Below are positions 1 to 6,477 of a stretch of DNA of 64,000 nucleotides, piece after piece. Every line of letters starts with the position of its first letter. The stretch's first letter is position 1. This DNA comes from Halorhodospira halophila (GTDB taxonomy: Bacteria; Pseudomonadota; Gammaproteobacteria; Nitrococcales; Halorhodospiraceae). The translations under genes and the position numbers were made by a program. Where the stretch lies: contig NZ_NHSN01000008.1 of NCBI RefSeq assembly GCF_016653405.1, positions 62,001 to 126,000 on the forward strand, read 5' to 3'. Below the pieces are notes generated by a model. It was not told the DNA's origin. It ran no database searches and worked only from the letters and a program-made list of their open reading frames with translations.

Positions 1-110
1 CGCTCGGCCTTGCCGGTCTCCTGGTGGCCGGACTCGCCGGAGCGCCGGGAGTGCTCGGCGCGGCCGGAGCGCTGCTCCATCTGCTGCGCTTCTTTGTCGT
101 AGCGTTCCAT
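1..110 (-). CDS. Partial hydrophilic phage late protein (3' end outside window)
   Basis: An ATG at 110 preceded by GGAGG at 6-nt spacing opens a frame that runs off the left edge. The visible 36 residues are rich in Gln, Glu, Arg, Ser and Gly, without hydrophobic segments. It is the next leftward gene after the zinc-ribbon genes, so it is probably the first late gene beyond the lysis block. No function is recognised. Confidence 0.5.
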   Translation of the reverse strand, partial: MERYDKEAQQMEQRSGRAEHSRRSGESGHQETGKAE

Positions 111-130
111 GGGGTGCCTCCTGGGTTGGT

Positions 131-313
131 TCAGCGTCGATGCTTTTTGGCCGCCTGCTCGATCTGCCGGCGGTCGGTAGCCCGGTGTCCGCACCGATCG
201 CATGCCGCGTACCGGCAGCCGATTGCCTCCGCCCGGCCGGAGAGGGTTGCCCGGATGACGCTCTCGCGCGGCTCCATCGTGCCTTGGCCGCAGATCGGGC
301 AACGCTCATACAT
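131..313 (-). CDS. Small YgiT/MqsA-type zinc-ribbon protein
   Basis: This 60-residue protein has two CxxC knuckles (CPIC near residue 5, CDRC near residue 37) and a basic helical tail, resembling the N-terminal zinc-binding domain of MqsA/YgiT without the HTH domain. The ATG at 313 is chosen over an upstream GTG because AGGAGG lies 6 nt before it. The stop of the preceding zinc-ribbon gene overlaps this start region, so the two are translated together. Such stand-alone ribbons are common next to phage lysis genes; their role is unknown. Confidence 0.65.
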   Translation of the reverse strand: MYERCPICGQGTMEPRESVIRATLSGRAEAIGCRYAACDRCGHRATDRRQIEQAAKKHRR

Positions 314-524
314 CACCGACCTCCTGGTCGACCTGCCGCCTGTAGGCGACGGCGTCCGCCTTGTTCTCTCGCGCCTGCTCGGGCGTGGTCACTTCTGAGC
401 CGCACGCTTGGCACTCCGAGTAAAGCGATGGTCTAAGTGCCGCGCGCCACCGGTGCACGATCAAGCAATTCCCTGTCCGGGCCACGAGCGGGCCGCCATC
501 GCATACCGGGCAGCGCTCGCACAC
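306..524 (-). CDS. Small zinc-ribbon protein, YgiT/MqsA-like, paralogue of the next gene
   Basis: This 72-residue protein has CxxC pairs near residues 5 and 38 and an 'EVTTPEQARENK'-type ending typical of phage YgiT-like ribbons. It starts with GTG at 524, five bases after the upstream membrane gene, with a GGTGGAG ribosome binding site inside that gene's end. It overlaps the downstream ribbon by a few bases. The two adjacent ribbons look like a tandem pair. DNA or protein binding is plausible but not shown. Confidence 0.65.
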   Translation of the reverse strand: MCERCPVCDGGPLVARTGNCLIVHRWRAALRPSLYSECQACGSEVTTPEQARENKADAVAYRRQVDQEVGDV

Positions 525-526
525 AG

Positions 527-817
527 CTACTCCACCCGCTCCTCGATAGCCTCACCGGCCGAATCGAACGGCCCGACCTCAGCTTGCGCCATCGTCCAGA
601 TGCCGCCGCCGACCAGCGATCCGATCAAGCTCGCAATCAGAACCACCGCAGCCCAAAACCCGGCGCCGCGATCAAGCCGGCGCGCGACCTCATGGACCGC
701 GTTTCGGATACCAGAGAGCTCCTGCAGGATCCGGTGCTGACTCTGCTCGACAGCGCTGAGGCGGCCGTCGAGTTGGCCGACGCGCTCCCAAATTTCCTTG
801 TTCGATTCGCCCGTCAT
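527..817 (-). CDS. Phage coiled-coil protein with one transmembrane helix
   Basis: This 96-residue protein has a helical charged region (about 5-50) followed by one hydrophobic segment (about 53-75, rich in Ile, Leu, Gly) and an acidic tail. The ATG at 817 overlaps the Rz1 stop (ATGA), showing translational coupling to the lysis cassette. The layout is like phage haemolysin-XhlA-type or antiholin-like proteins, but no motif proves it. It probably modulates lysis or host envelope function; this rests on position only. Confidence 0.6.
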   Translation of the reverse strand: MTGESNKEIWERVGQLDGRLSAVEQSQHRILQELSGIRNAVHEVARRLDRGAGFWAAVVLIASLIGSLVGGGIWTMAQAEVGPFDSAGEAIEERVE

Positions 818-1086
818 TCGCCGGCCTCGTCGGTTGTCCATTCGCGGATCGCGGCCATCTGAACCCTGCACGTCGCCAGCGCCGTCTCTAGGCGCAGCGT
901 GTAGTCGAGCAGGTCGCGGTTGGTGTCCATGGGTGCCGGCTGTACGGCCGGGCATGTCATCCATTGCGCGGGCGGCGTGACCACCTCAGTCCTCGTCACC
1001 GTCACCGGGTCCGGCGTCCCTGTGCAGGATGCCGCGGACACGCTCAGGCAGCTCACGATCAGCCCATTGCGCAGTCTCGTCGTCAT
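814..1086 (-). CDS. Rz1: Rz1-like outer-membrane spanin lipoprotein, nested in Rz
   Basis: A 90-residue protein with a short signal peptide ending in a lipobox-like 'SVSAASC' (Cys21) and a Pro/Thr-rich mature region. Its start lies inside the end of the Rz gene in another frame (about 100 bp overlap), the classical Rz/Rz1 arrangement. In phages of Gram-negative hosts, the inner and outer spanins bridge the periplasm and fuse the membranes in the last step of lysis. The call rests on the lipobox, the nesting and the neighbourhood. Confidence 0.8.
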   Translation of the reverse strand: MTTRLRNGLIVSCLSVSAASCTGTPDPVTVTRTEVVTPPAQWMTCPAVQPAPMDTNRDLLDYTLRLETALATCRVQMAAIREWTTDEAGE

Positions 1087-1351
1087 CGCTGATCGCCTGC
1101 TCTAGCTCGTCCCGGGATTCGCGCAGCGCCTCCAGCCGCTCCAGCCTTTGCTCGGCCACGTCGCTGATCTGCTCACGGCGCTCGCGCTCGCGCTGCAGTT
1201 CGGCCTCCGACTCGCGCAGCTCCTGGCGCAGCTCCTCGCCGATCACAGCCTGACGGGCGGCCTCCTGAATCGCGTCGCGCCATGCCCAGCCGGCGGCGAT
1301 GATCGCGGCCACGACAGCGACAGCGATGGCCGCCTTGATTCGACGGGTCAC
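986..1351 (-). CDS. Rz: Rz-like inner-membrane spanin
   Basis: A protein of 121 residues with an N-terminal membrane anchor (about 5-25) followed by a long Glu/Arg-rich coiled coil (about 35-95) and an acidic tail. The GTG at 1351 is preferred to an upstream start because GGAGGTGA lies 5 nt before it, and it overlaps the endolysin stop as GTGA. It encodes the inner-membrane half of the spanin complex and contains the start of the outer half in another frame. Confidence 0.82.
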   Translation of the reverse strand: MTRRIKAAIAVAVVAAIIAAGWAWRDAIQEAARQAVIGEELRQELRESEAELQRERERREQISDVAEQRLERLEALRESRDELEQAISDDDETAQWADRELPERVRGILHRDAGPGDGDED

Positions 1352-1959
1352 CGCCTCACCTCCGGCCCGCGCCACCCGGCGCGCAGGTATCGGCCCTGAT
1401 ACCGCAGCATCACCTCGCGCACGTAGTCGCGGTTTTCTTCTTGAGCCGCATCGCCTCGCGTCTGAACGCCCTCAACGCTGCACCACCACCGGGCCGGATC
1501 ATCGGCCTGCGCGCGATCCCTTTGCAGCCAGCCGATGCCGCCGTTGTACGCCGAGAGCGTCATCGCCCACCTGTCGGCGGCGTCGATCTGCCCGTGCAAC
1601 CACGCGGTGTATGCGCTCATTGCGCGGATTGCCTGGCGCGGGTCGAGCGGGTCTACCGGCTCGCCGACCAGCTCGCCGATGTGCTCTGCCGTCTGCGGCA
1701 TGATCTGCGCTAGGCCCTGAGCACCGACCGGGCTCTCGGCATCCGGCCGCCACCGGCTTTCCTGATGAATCAGCGCGCCGTGAAGCGCCACCGGCCCGGA
1801 CAGGCCATGCTCGGCTTGGACCGCCCGGGTCACTTCCCGCTGCCACTGCCCGGCCTGCTCAGGGATCTCAGCCCGCGCCGGCAACGTCAGCAGCGCGAGC
1901 ACGACAGCGCCGACCAGCCACGCCAGTCGGTCGCGGCGGTCGAGTCGCTTGTCGCGCAT
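1348..1959 (-). CDS. Phage endolysin, SLT-type lytic transglycosylase
   Basis: A 203-residue protein with a hydrophobic N-terminal signal or anchor (about 12-30) and a complete soluble-lytic-transglycosylase domain: catalytic Glu67 in HQES, GLAQIMP (82-88) and AYNGG (137-141). It cleaves the beta-1,4 MurNAc-GlcNAc bond of peptidoglycan. It lies between holin and Rz. The N-terminal hydrophobic segment suggests a signal-arrest or Sec-exported endolysin, so the holin may act mainly as a pinholin; that last point is inference. Confidence 0.88.
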   Translation of the reverse strand: MRDKRLDRRDRLAWLVGAVVLALLTLPARAEIPEQAGQWQREVTRAVQAEHGLSGPVALHGALIHQESRWRPDAESPVGAQGLAQIMPQTAEHIGELVGEPVDPLDPRQAIRAMSAYTAWLHGQIDAADRWAMTLSAYNGGIGWLQRDRAQADDPARWWCSVEGVQTRGDAAQEENRDYVREVMLRYQGRYLRAGWRGPEVRR

Positions 1960-1961
1960 GG

Positions 1962-2243
1962 CTACAGGCCGATGGTTGCGCCGAGACAGCCGGCAGCGAT
2001 CAGACCGGCCCGGCGGTAGCGAGCGTGGCGGGCCTCAACGGCGTCGCCATCCACGTCACCGGGCCGCGCATGAGGGAACAGGGCGCGGTCGATCCAATAG
2101 CCAGCCATCGCGCCGACGGCCAGCTGCGTCACGATCCAAGCCAGGACCGACAGCTGATGCGGGGCGATCCACGCGAGCACGCCGACACCGGCCGCCGAGG
2201 CGATCCACCATTGCCAGCCTTCAGCGACGGATTCGACGCGCAT
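1962..2243 (-). CDS. Putative phage holin
   Basis: This 93-residue protein has three hydrophobic segments (about 12-30, 32-52 and 76-92) and the 'AGYWIDRALFPHARP' signature seen in a family of putative holins. The ATG at 2243 has AGAGGA about 7 nt upstream; an adjacent TTG could add one residue. It ends 2 bp before the endolysin start. Holins permeabilise the inner membrane and time lysis. Confidence 0.78.
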   Translation of the reverse strand: MRVESVAEGWQWWIASAAGVGVLAWIAPHQLSVLAWIVTQLAVGAMAGYWIDRALFPHARPGDVDGDAVEARHARYRRAGLIAAGCLGATIGL

Positions 2244-2264
2244 CAAAAAATCCTCTCTACCCTG

Positions 2265-2293
2265 TTGACCTATCCCACATAGTGGGATACTCT
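2265..2293 (+). promoter_or_regulatory. Promoter with palindromic operator for the 2335-2937 operon
   Basis: TTGACC (2265-2270) and TACTCT (2288-2293) are separated by 17 bp. The spacer and the start of the -10 carry the inverted repeat TATCCCACATAGTGGGATA (2271-2289, 8-bp arms, 3-bp centre). A protein bound there would occlude RNA polymerase. The downstream HTH protein is the obvious candidate autorepressor. Confidence 0.65.
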
Positions 2294-2334
2294 ATAGGTG
2301 ACGGTTAAGGAAACACAGCAAAGAGGACGCAGCC

Positions 2335-2502
2335 ATGAACTACACCACGACCGACGACGCCAAAACCGCCCTCGACAACAGCGGTGTTGTCGAACTCTTC
2401 GACGACGAGATCCGAGACGAGGCGATCCGCTGGATGTGGAGCAACAACGCCACACCCGAGCAAGCCGCCAAATTCTTCGGGCTCACTGACGATGACGCCT
2501 GA
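2335..2502 (+). CDS. Small acidic phage protein, first gene of a plus-strand moron operon
   Basis: A 55-residue frame opening at ATG 2335 with AGAGGA upstream. It is acidic (many Asp and Glu) and predicted helical, with no recognised domain. It follows the operator-bearing promoter directly and overlaps the downstream HTH gene by 11 bp, so it is co-translated with a regulator. The arrangement small acidic protein + HTH resembles compact regulatory or toxin-antitoxin-like pairs, but no toxin fold is seen. Confidence 0.6.
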   Translation: MNYTTTDDAKTALDNSGVVELFDDEIRDEAIRWMWSNNATPEQAAKFFGLTDDDA

Positions 2503-2701
2503 CGGCCTCAAGCGGTGGCGCCGCTCGCTGGGCCTGTCCCAGCGTGCCGCCGCCGAAGCGCTGCGGGTGCCCACGCGCACCCTCCAGAGCTGGGAGGCCG
2601 GCGAGCGCAACCCGTCCGGCTGTCTCGCCCTAGCCTGCGCCGCAGTATCCGAAGGCCTAGAGCCCTGGCAACAACACGAGACCGAGGAGATCGACCAATG
2701 A
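2492..2701 (+). CDS. Small XRE-like helix-turn-helix regulator
   Basis: A protein of 69 residues containing a single HTH domain (about 5-55; 'LGLSQRAAAEALRV' then 'TRTLQSWEAGERNP'). It starts within the end of the preceding gene (11-bp overlap) and its TGA overlaps the next ATG. As the only DNA-binding protein of this plus-strand operon, it probably binds the 19-bp palindrome in the operon's promoter. Confidence 0.75.
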   Translation: MTPDGLKRWRRSLGLSQRAAAEALRVPTRTLQSWEAGERNPSGCLALACAAVSEGLEPWQQHETEEIDQ

Positions 2702-2937
2702 CCGACTGTCGCTACCGCGTCGTGCGCCCGAACGCCGGGATCGTCAGCAACCACCGCAAGCTCGACCGCGCTCTGGAATCACTGGAGCGTCAGCGCCGCG
2801 GCGCCCGTCAGCAGGGCGGCTACTGCGACGACTACATCGAGCGCTGGGACGATACCGCTGGACGCTGGGCCACTTGGCACGAGCCGGCCGATGTTGACCC
2901 GCAGCGCGAAGCTCGCTCGCCTGTTTGGGACTGGTAA
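2698..2937 (+). CDS. Small phage protein of unknown function
   Basis: A protein of 79 residues, rich in Arg, Asp and Trp, with no signal peptide or membrane segment. Its ATG overlaps the stop of the HTH gene (ATGA), so it is the third gene of the operon. A weak hairpin follows its stop. It is hydrophilic and probably globular; no family is recognised. Confidence 0.6.
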   Translation: MTDCRYRVVRPNAGIVSNHRKLDRALESLERQRRGARQQGGYCDDYIERWDDTAGRWATWHEPADVDPQREARSPVWDW

Positions 2938-2943
2938 GAAACA

Positions 2944-2970
2944 AAGGCCCGACCGCAATGGCCGGGCCTT
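2944..2970 (+). terminator. Weak hairpin terminator after the plus-strand moron operon
   Basis: AAGGCCCG (2944-2951) pairs with CGGGCCTT (2963-2970) 7 nt after the stop of the 79-residue protein. The following bases are CTATCC, so the U-tract is poor and termination may be partial. Confidence 0.4.
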
Positions 2971-3174
2971 CTATCCTGGATCGCAGCTCCAGTTAGCCGG
3001 CTCCCAAAGGAGTCTCACTAGCCCATGACGGGGAACGCGCCATCTGGCCGGAGCCGACTGCCGCGGTTGCCATCAGCGGGATCGGTGCTGACGGGTTTCA
3101 GCCGACTCCCCGGATGGGCCTGTCATTAAGCGACAGGTTTCTAATTTCCATATTAGGCAATCAGGTCTTGATAG
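2971..3174. other. Non-coding interval with hairpins between the moron operon and the Q-position gene
   Basis: About 200 bp with no supported ORF. It holds a hairpin CCTGTC/GACAGG (3119-3124 and 3132-3137) followed by TTTCTAATTT, which could end plus-strand transcription, and the inverted repeat GTCTTGA-TAG-TCAAGAC (3165-3181) overlapping the stop of the minus-strand gene. In lambda this place, between Q and the lysis genes, holds the late promoter and its 6S leader RNA, so a leader or small RNA is possible. Confidence 0.4.
3119..3145 (+). terminator. Candidate intrinsic terminator
   Basis: A 6-bp stem CCTGTC/GACAGG with a 7-nt loop is followed by TTTCTAATTT. It faces the plus-strand operon and would stop read-through into the convergent minus-strand gene. 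Confidence 0.4.
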
Positions 3175-3735
3175 TCAAGACGCTGACTGCAATACATTTC
3201 TCAGCATCGCAGCCACCGCGCCGCGACCCTCCCGGTCCCAATCGTCGATGATGCCTTTCGCCGCGTCTGCATATTCGCGATAGTGCCGCGACCACGATTC
3301 GCGCGGAATCCCAATCGCCCGGGTATAGTCGCCGGGTTTCAATGCCCGGTCGCCGTCATTCAGCGTGCGCCTTTTGTCATTCAGGGCCGTCCGCAACAGC
3401 TCGGCTTCGCGCTGATCGCTGATGTTCGCGCCGCACCGCTCACGCCACTCCGCACGCAGCGCCAAATGAACGCGCTCCAGCATGGCGTAAGTAATCCACT
3501 CCCACGGCGGCTCGGCATACGCGATATAGAGCCAGCTGCGCACGGGCTCGCGCTGCCGATCCACCTCGGCAAGAATCTCGCCGGCACAAATGCCGTGGGC
3601 AATACTCCCGGCGGTGTTCGCCGCCCGGGTTTTTTGAATCTTGTGGCCGTACCTGATCTGATCGTCCTCGGCCGATTCGTGCCCGAGCATCGTCGCCCGG
3701 ATGATTGCGATTCGCGCGCTGCCCGTGTCGATCAT
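3175..3735 (-). CDS. Phage protein in the position of the late antiterminator Q
   Basis: A soluble protein of 186 residues, rich in Arg, Glu and Ala, without membrane segments. The ATG at 3735 overlaps the stop of the upstream nuclease-like gene (ATGA). It is the last gene of the leftward early operon, before the lysis genes, where lambdoid phages encode Q or another late activator. The C-terminal half ('IGIPRESWSRHYREYADAAKGIIDDW') could contain a DNA-binding helix pair. I recognise no diagnostic Q motif, so the role is inferred from synteny. Confidence 0.55.
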   Translation of the reverse strand: MIDTGSARIAIIRATMLGHESAEDDQIRYGHKIQKTRAANTAGSIAHGICAGEILAEVDRQREPVRSWLYIAYAEPPWEWITYAMLERVHLALRAEWRERCGANISDQREAELLRTALNDKRRTLNDGDRALKPGDYTRAIGIPRESWSRHYREYADAAKGIIDDWDREGRGAVAAMLRNVLQSAS

Positions 3736-4052
3736 TCGCTCATGTCCTCCACTCGCACCTGCCACCTGCCCTTTGAGTCGCGCGCCCAGCCCCAGACCTC
3801 GATCCGCCACCCGGCCTCACGGATCAGCGGCAACGCATCGCTTTCACGGATCTTGCTGATTCGCGCCGCCACATTGCTCCGGCTCGTCGCCTGCACGGCC
3901 AGGGTTTCGCCGCCACGCAGCGCCAAAACATCGACGACGCCAAACAGATCCCTGCGCCGCCGCGCCTGCGGTATCCACCGCTCGACGACCTCAGCCGTCC
4001 AGCCCTCGCGCCGGAGCCGCTGCAGCGTCCGCTCGGTCGGCCCGGCTGCCAT
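3732..4052 (-). CDS. PD-(D/E)XK-like phage nuclease-fold protein
   Basis: This 106-residue protein has an 'RRRDLFGVVDVLAL' strand followed by 'LAVQATS', the D...D...QxT pattern of a conserved phage family related to the restriction-endonuclease fold. The ATG at 4052 overlaps the TGA that would end the intact zinc-finger reading frame upstream (TGATG), fixing the start. The third catalytic position is Gln rather than Glu, so activity may differ from classical nucleases. It is a nin-region gene, possibly linked to recombination junction processing. Confidence 0.65.
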   Translation of the reverse strand: MAAGPTERTLQRLRREGWTAEVVERWIPQARRRRDLFGVVDVLALRGGETLAVQATSRSNVAARISKIRESDALPLIREAGWRIEVWGWARDSKGRWQVRVEDMSE

Positions 4053-4369
4053 CACCAGCGCATCCTCTGGGCCGCCTCTTGACACTCGACGCAGAGCTGC
4101 ACCCCCGGCACCGCCTATCGCCGACCCTCAGGGATCGGCTCATCGCACTGCTGGCAGTGCTCAGCGCTCTCGCCGGTGTACTGGGTTCGCCCGTCCAGAG
4201 CCCGCTGGTTCATGCCTTCCTGGAGCTCTGCCGCATGGTCTGCCTGGTCCACAATCCATCCTCCATTTCGCAAGCCTTCCGCAATCGCTACATCCACGTC
4301 GCACCCCCGCTGCCCGGCCGCCTCCTGGCGCAGCCGTCGCACCTCAATGACCAGCCCCACATGGCCCAT
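4052..4369 (-). pseudogene. TraR/DksA-type C4 zinc-finger gene interrupted by an amber codon
   Basis: Reading leftward, the frame encodes a first knuckle CQQC and 'DEPIPEGRR', then TAG (4117-4115), then 'AVPGVQLCVEC', the second knuckle, to a TGA at 4054-4052 that overlaps the next ATG. Intact TraR-type proteins read straight through this point, usually with Arg or Gln. One C-to-T change (CAG to TAG) explains the stop. The likely original start is GTG 4252 (GGAGG 7 nt upstream), giving about 66 residues; an upstream ATG at 4369 with GGGAGGGG adds 39 residues in frame. TraR proteins bind RNA polymerase. Amber read-through is an alternative to a dead gene. Confidence 0.75.
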
Positions 4370-4372
4370 GGC

Positions 4373-4690
4373 TTACCCCTCCCGGATCACGCCCTCTTCC
4401 CACAGCCGGCGCCAGGTTCGGGCGAGCCCCCGATGGAAGGCCTCGCGCTTCTCGGAATCCGGTGCCGGCCCCTCGTCGAGCCAGCGGTGGCAGGCCGAAC
4501 AGGCCCGGGCGTGGAAGATGTCGTCTGCTTTCTGGCCGGCGGCCTTGCCGTGCTCGCCCCAGTTGCTGTGAGCGGCCACGGTCGTCTCGGTCCCGCCTTG
4601 GCACACCCCGGGCACGCGCAGCTCGCAGGGGCGCCCCCGGGCCGACTCCAGGAGCCGGCGGCTGCGGATGGCCTGGCGCTTAAGGCCCAT
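4373..4690 (-). CDS. DUF1364-type phage nuclease-domain protein
   Basis: A protein of 105 residues with 'SARGRPCELRVPGVC' near the N-terminus, a central 'TVAAHSNWGEHGKAAGQKADD' stretch and 'ACSACHRWLD', the Cys/His pattern of the DUF1364 family, which is treated as HNH-like. It lies in the nin-like block between a small protein and the TraR-like pseudogene, where lambdoid phages carry NinX/NinG-type genes. The ATG at 4690 is chosen because the family begins just before the conserved Arg-rich segment. DNA repair or recombination is likely; the substrate is unknown. Confidence 0.75.
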   Translation of the reverse strand: MGLKRQAIRSRRLLESARGRPCELRVPGVCQGGTETTVAAHSNWGEHGKAAGQKADDIFHARACSACHRWLDEGPAPDSEKREAFHRGLARTWRRLWEEGVIREG

Positions 4691-4692
4691 CG

Positions 4693-4938
4693 CTACAGCT
4701 GCCCGGTGATCCGGATGCCGAACTCGAGGGGCTCGTCCTGGGTGGTGTCCCAGACCAGGCCCCAGAGCCATGAAAGCGGGTCGTCCAGGAGCTCGGTAGG
4801 CGCCCACCGGTGCACCACCAGCGGCGCCTCGGTGCCGAGGTCGCCGACATAGACGGGCAAGAGCCCAAAAAGGAGCCCGGTGTGCGTGAGCTCGTTCTCG
4901 CGTGCCCACTGCTTGGTTCTGTAGCCGATCAGGTTCAT
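4693..4938 (-). CDS. Small phage protein in the nin-like block
   Basis: A protein of 81 residues starting at ATG 4938 with GGAGG upstream; the ATG overlaps the stop of the NinB-like gene. It contains 'LLPVYVGDL' and a Trp-rich 'PLSWLWGLVWDTTQ' segment, probably a small beta-sheet fold. No family is recognised. Confidence 0.6.
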   Translation of the reverse strand: MNLIGYRTKQWARENELTHTGLLFGLLPVYVGDLGTEAPLVVHRWAPTELLDDPLSWLWGLVWDTTQDEPLEFGIRITGQL

Positions 4939-5408
4939 GTCGCCTCCGCTTCTGGTTCCGGCCACCCGTAGGTGGCCGCGTGCTCCCCGGCCGTCGGCAG
5001 GTGCACGCCTTGCTCGGCGGCCATGGCCGAGATCATCTCGAGGTACTGGTTGAACTCTGCTGTGGTAAGGCCCGTGGTCGTCGGCTCGCCCTCGCGCAGG
5101 ATCTCGCCGGTGAACGGGTCGACCACCAGCACGGGCTCCAGGAACTGCCACTTGAGGTAGCGGTGCATCTCCATCGGGGCGACGCCGCAGTGGTCCGCCA
5201 GCGGGCGCACGTAGGCCGCCCAGTAGAGCCGGTTCTGCTCGAGGGAGCGCTGGCGCCGGTACTCCCCGATGACCACCTCCACCGGGGCGCCGCCGTCACG
5301 CTTGAGCCGCTCGCAGGCCTGACGCAGCGCCCGGGCGCAGCGCTCGGCCACCGGCCAGCCGGACTCCGCATCTTCAGGCCGGATGACGTAGCGGCGCTTT
5401 TCTCCCAT
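4935..5408 (-). CDS. NinB-like phage recombination protein
   Basis: A protein of 157 residues with the hallmark 'RRQRSLEQNRLYWAAY' followed by an alpha-helical region with conserved aromatic residues ('HRYLKWQFLEP') and a C-terminal 'TTAEFNQYLEMI' helix, as in the NinB/Orf recombination-mediator family. These proteins bind single-stranded DNA and can replace RecFOR functions in lambda. The gene overlaps the following small gene by 4 bp. The symbol is withheld because similarity is judged by eye only. Confidence 0.72.
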   Translation of the reverse strand: MGEKRRYVIRPEDAESGWPVAERCARALRQACERLKRDGGAPVEVVIGEYRRQRSLEQNRLYWAAYVRPLADHCGVAPMEMHRYLKWQFLEPVLVVDPFTGEILREGEPTTTGLTTAEFNQYLEMISAMAAEQGVHLPTAGEHAATYGWPEPEAEAT

Positions 5409-5410
5409 CG

Positions 5411-5866
5411 CTACCGATTCCAGGGCTTGAAGGACGCCAGGCCGGCCGGATCCGGGAATGAGCCGGTGAAAGTCACCGCGCGGTCATCCAGCTGCACGAT
5501 GGCGGGGACCTTGTGTTTCGGCCAACGGATTTGGCGTACGAGCCAGCGGCCCGCGTAATCCGCTTCAACCTCAAGAGGGTCCATTCCGAAGGGATACCCT
5601 GCTTGGGCCCATCGGTCTAAGCTCTTGGATTCACGCAAAAAGTCCATCGCCGCTACGCGCGCAATCCACCGCTTCATCGCCCGTCGACCACCAAACTGGT
5701 GGCTCCGGGACGAGTGGATCGCAACCTCGAGGCCTTCGGAGAGGCACGCCAGAAGGAAATCGATCGCACCATCAACAGGCCCGTCGGGAATCGTGCGCGG
5801 GCCCTTCCAGCCGCTCTCGTATCTATGCAGCACGCCGTCAAAGTCGATCAGCACTGTCGGTTTCAT
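5411..5866 (-). CDS. HAD-superfamily phosphatase-like phage protein
   Basis: A 151-residue protein beginning 'MKPTVLIDFDGVLH' (motif I, DxDG) with 'VAIHSSRS' as motif II (hydrophobic strand ending in Ser). Later acidic residues ('QLDDRAVTF') could supply motif IV. The ATG at 5866 has AGGAG about 8 nt upstream. Phages use such HADs as polynucleotide 3'-phosphatases or nucleotidases. The protein is short, with a minimal cap; the substrate cannot be predicted. Confidence 0.75.
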   Translation of the reverse strand: MKPTVLIDFDGVLHRYESGWKGPRTIPDGPVDGAIDFLLACLSEGLEVAIHSSRSHQFGGRRAMKRWIARVAAMDFLRESKSLDRWAQAGYPFGMDPLEVEADYAGRWLVRQIRWPKHKVPAIVQLDDRAVTFTGSFPDPAGLASFKPWNR

Positions 5867-5876
5867 CGGGCTACTC

Positions 5877-5999
5877 CTATCCCAGCGGGCACCAGTAGAC
5901 GCCGACGGCCAGGCCGACGCCGATGAGCACCGCGGCCACCGCCACGGCCGACGCGGCAGCAACGACCACTTCCCGGCGCGTGATCACGTCATCCAGCAT
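5877..5999 (-). CDS. Very small single-pass membrane protein
   Basis: A 40-residue frame starting at ATG 5999 with GGAAGG upstream and overlapping the previous gene's end. After a charged N-terminus it is almost wholly hydrophobic (about 12-36). Small membrane proteins are common in nin regions. Function unknown. Confidence 0.5.
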   Translation of the reverse strand: MLDDVITRREVVVAAASAVAVAAVLIGVGLAVGVYWCPLG

Positions 6000-6477
6000 T
6001 GGCCGCCCTTCCTTTTCGCTCGCTCCAGATTTGCTCGACGAGCCGCCGGACCCGGCCGGCCGCCTCCTCTCCGCGGTCACCGTGGATTTTGGCCAGAGCC
6101 CGGCGACGTTCTCTGCGATCCGTCATCCGGCAGATGCGCTCCGCATCGAGGCAGTCCCGACGGTGGTGATCCTGTGTGTACTCTGCCGGCCACCAGGACA
6201 CCCCGAGGCGCCCCGTCTCCGGGTCGCGAACCTGGGTGCCACGGATCACGGCCCCGGCTGTCTCGCACTCCGGGAGGCGCCGGCCTAGGGTGTGGCGGTC
6301 GATGCCGCTGCGCCGGGCCAGCTCCGAAGAGGTCACCCCCGGGTTCTGGCGCACCGCCTCGGCCGCCTGCCGCTGCTGGGCCGCCCGGGCCCCGCTTCCG
6401 GTGATTTCGCGCTCGGCGTGATGGCTGCTCGCCGGATCGTGTTTGCGGGTAGCTGGAGTCTGGACTTCACAGGTCAT
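5989..6477 (-). CDS. Phage winged-helix/HTH protein
   Basis: A 162-residue protein with a basic disordered N-terminus, a helix-turn-helix about 38-75 ('TSSELARRSGIDRHTLGRRLPE') and a short beta wing ('AVIRGTQVRDPETGRLGVSWWPAEY'). The ATG at 6477 lies inside the end of the helicase gene, with GGAGGGG 6 nt upstream. Similar HTH proteins sit next to the helicase in many lambdoid nin regions. It may regulate or assist replication. Confidence 0.65.
   Translation of the reverse strand: MTCEVQTPATRKHDPASSHHAEREITGSGARAAQQRQAAEAVRQNPGVTSSELARRSGIDRHTLGRRLPECETAGAVIRGTQVRDPETGRLGVSWWPAEYTQDHHRRDCLDAERICRMTDRRERRRALAKIHGDRGEEAAGRVRRLVEQIWSERKGRAANAG

Noticed and set aside
3283-4350. 355-codon plus frame opposite the nin-like genes
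   Set aside because: Shadow of three overlapping minus genes that are tightly coupled and have recognisable motifs.
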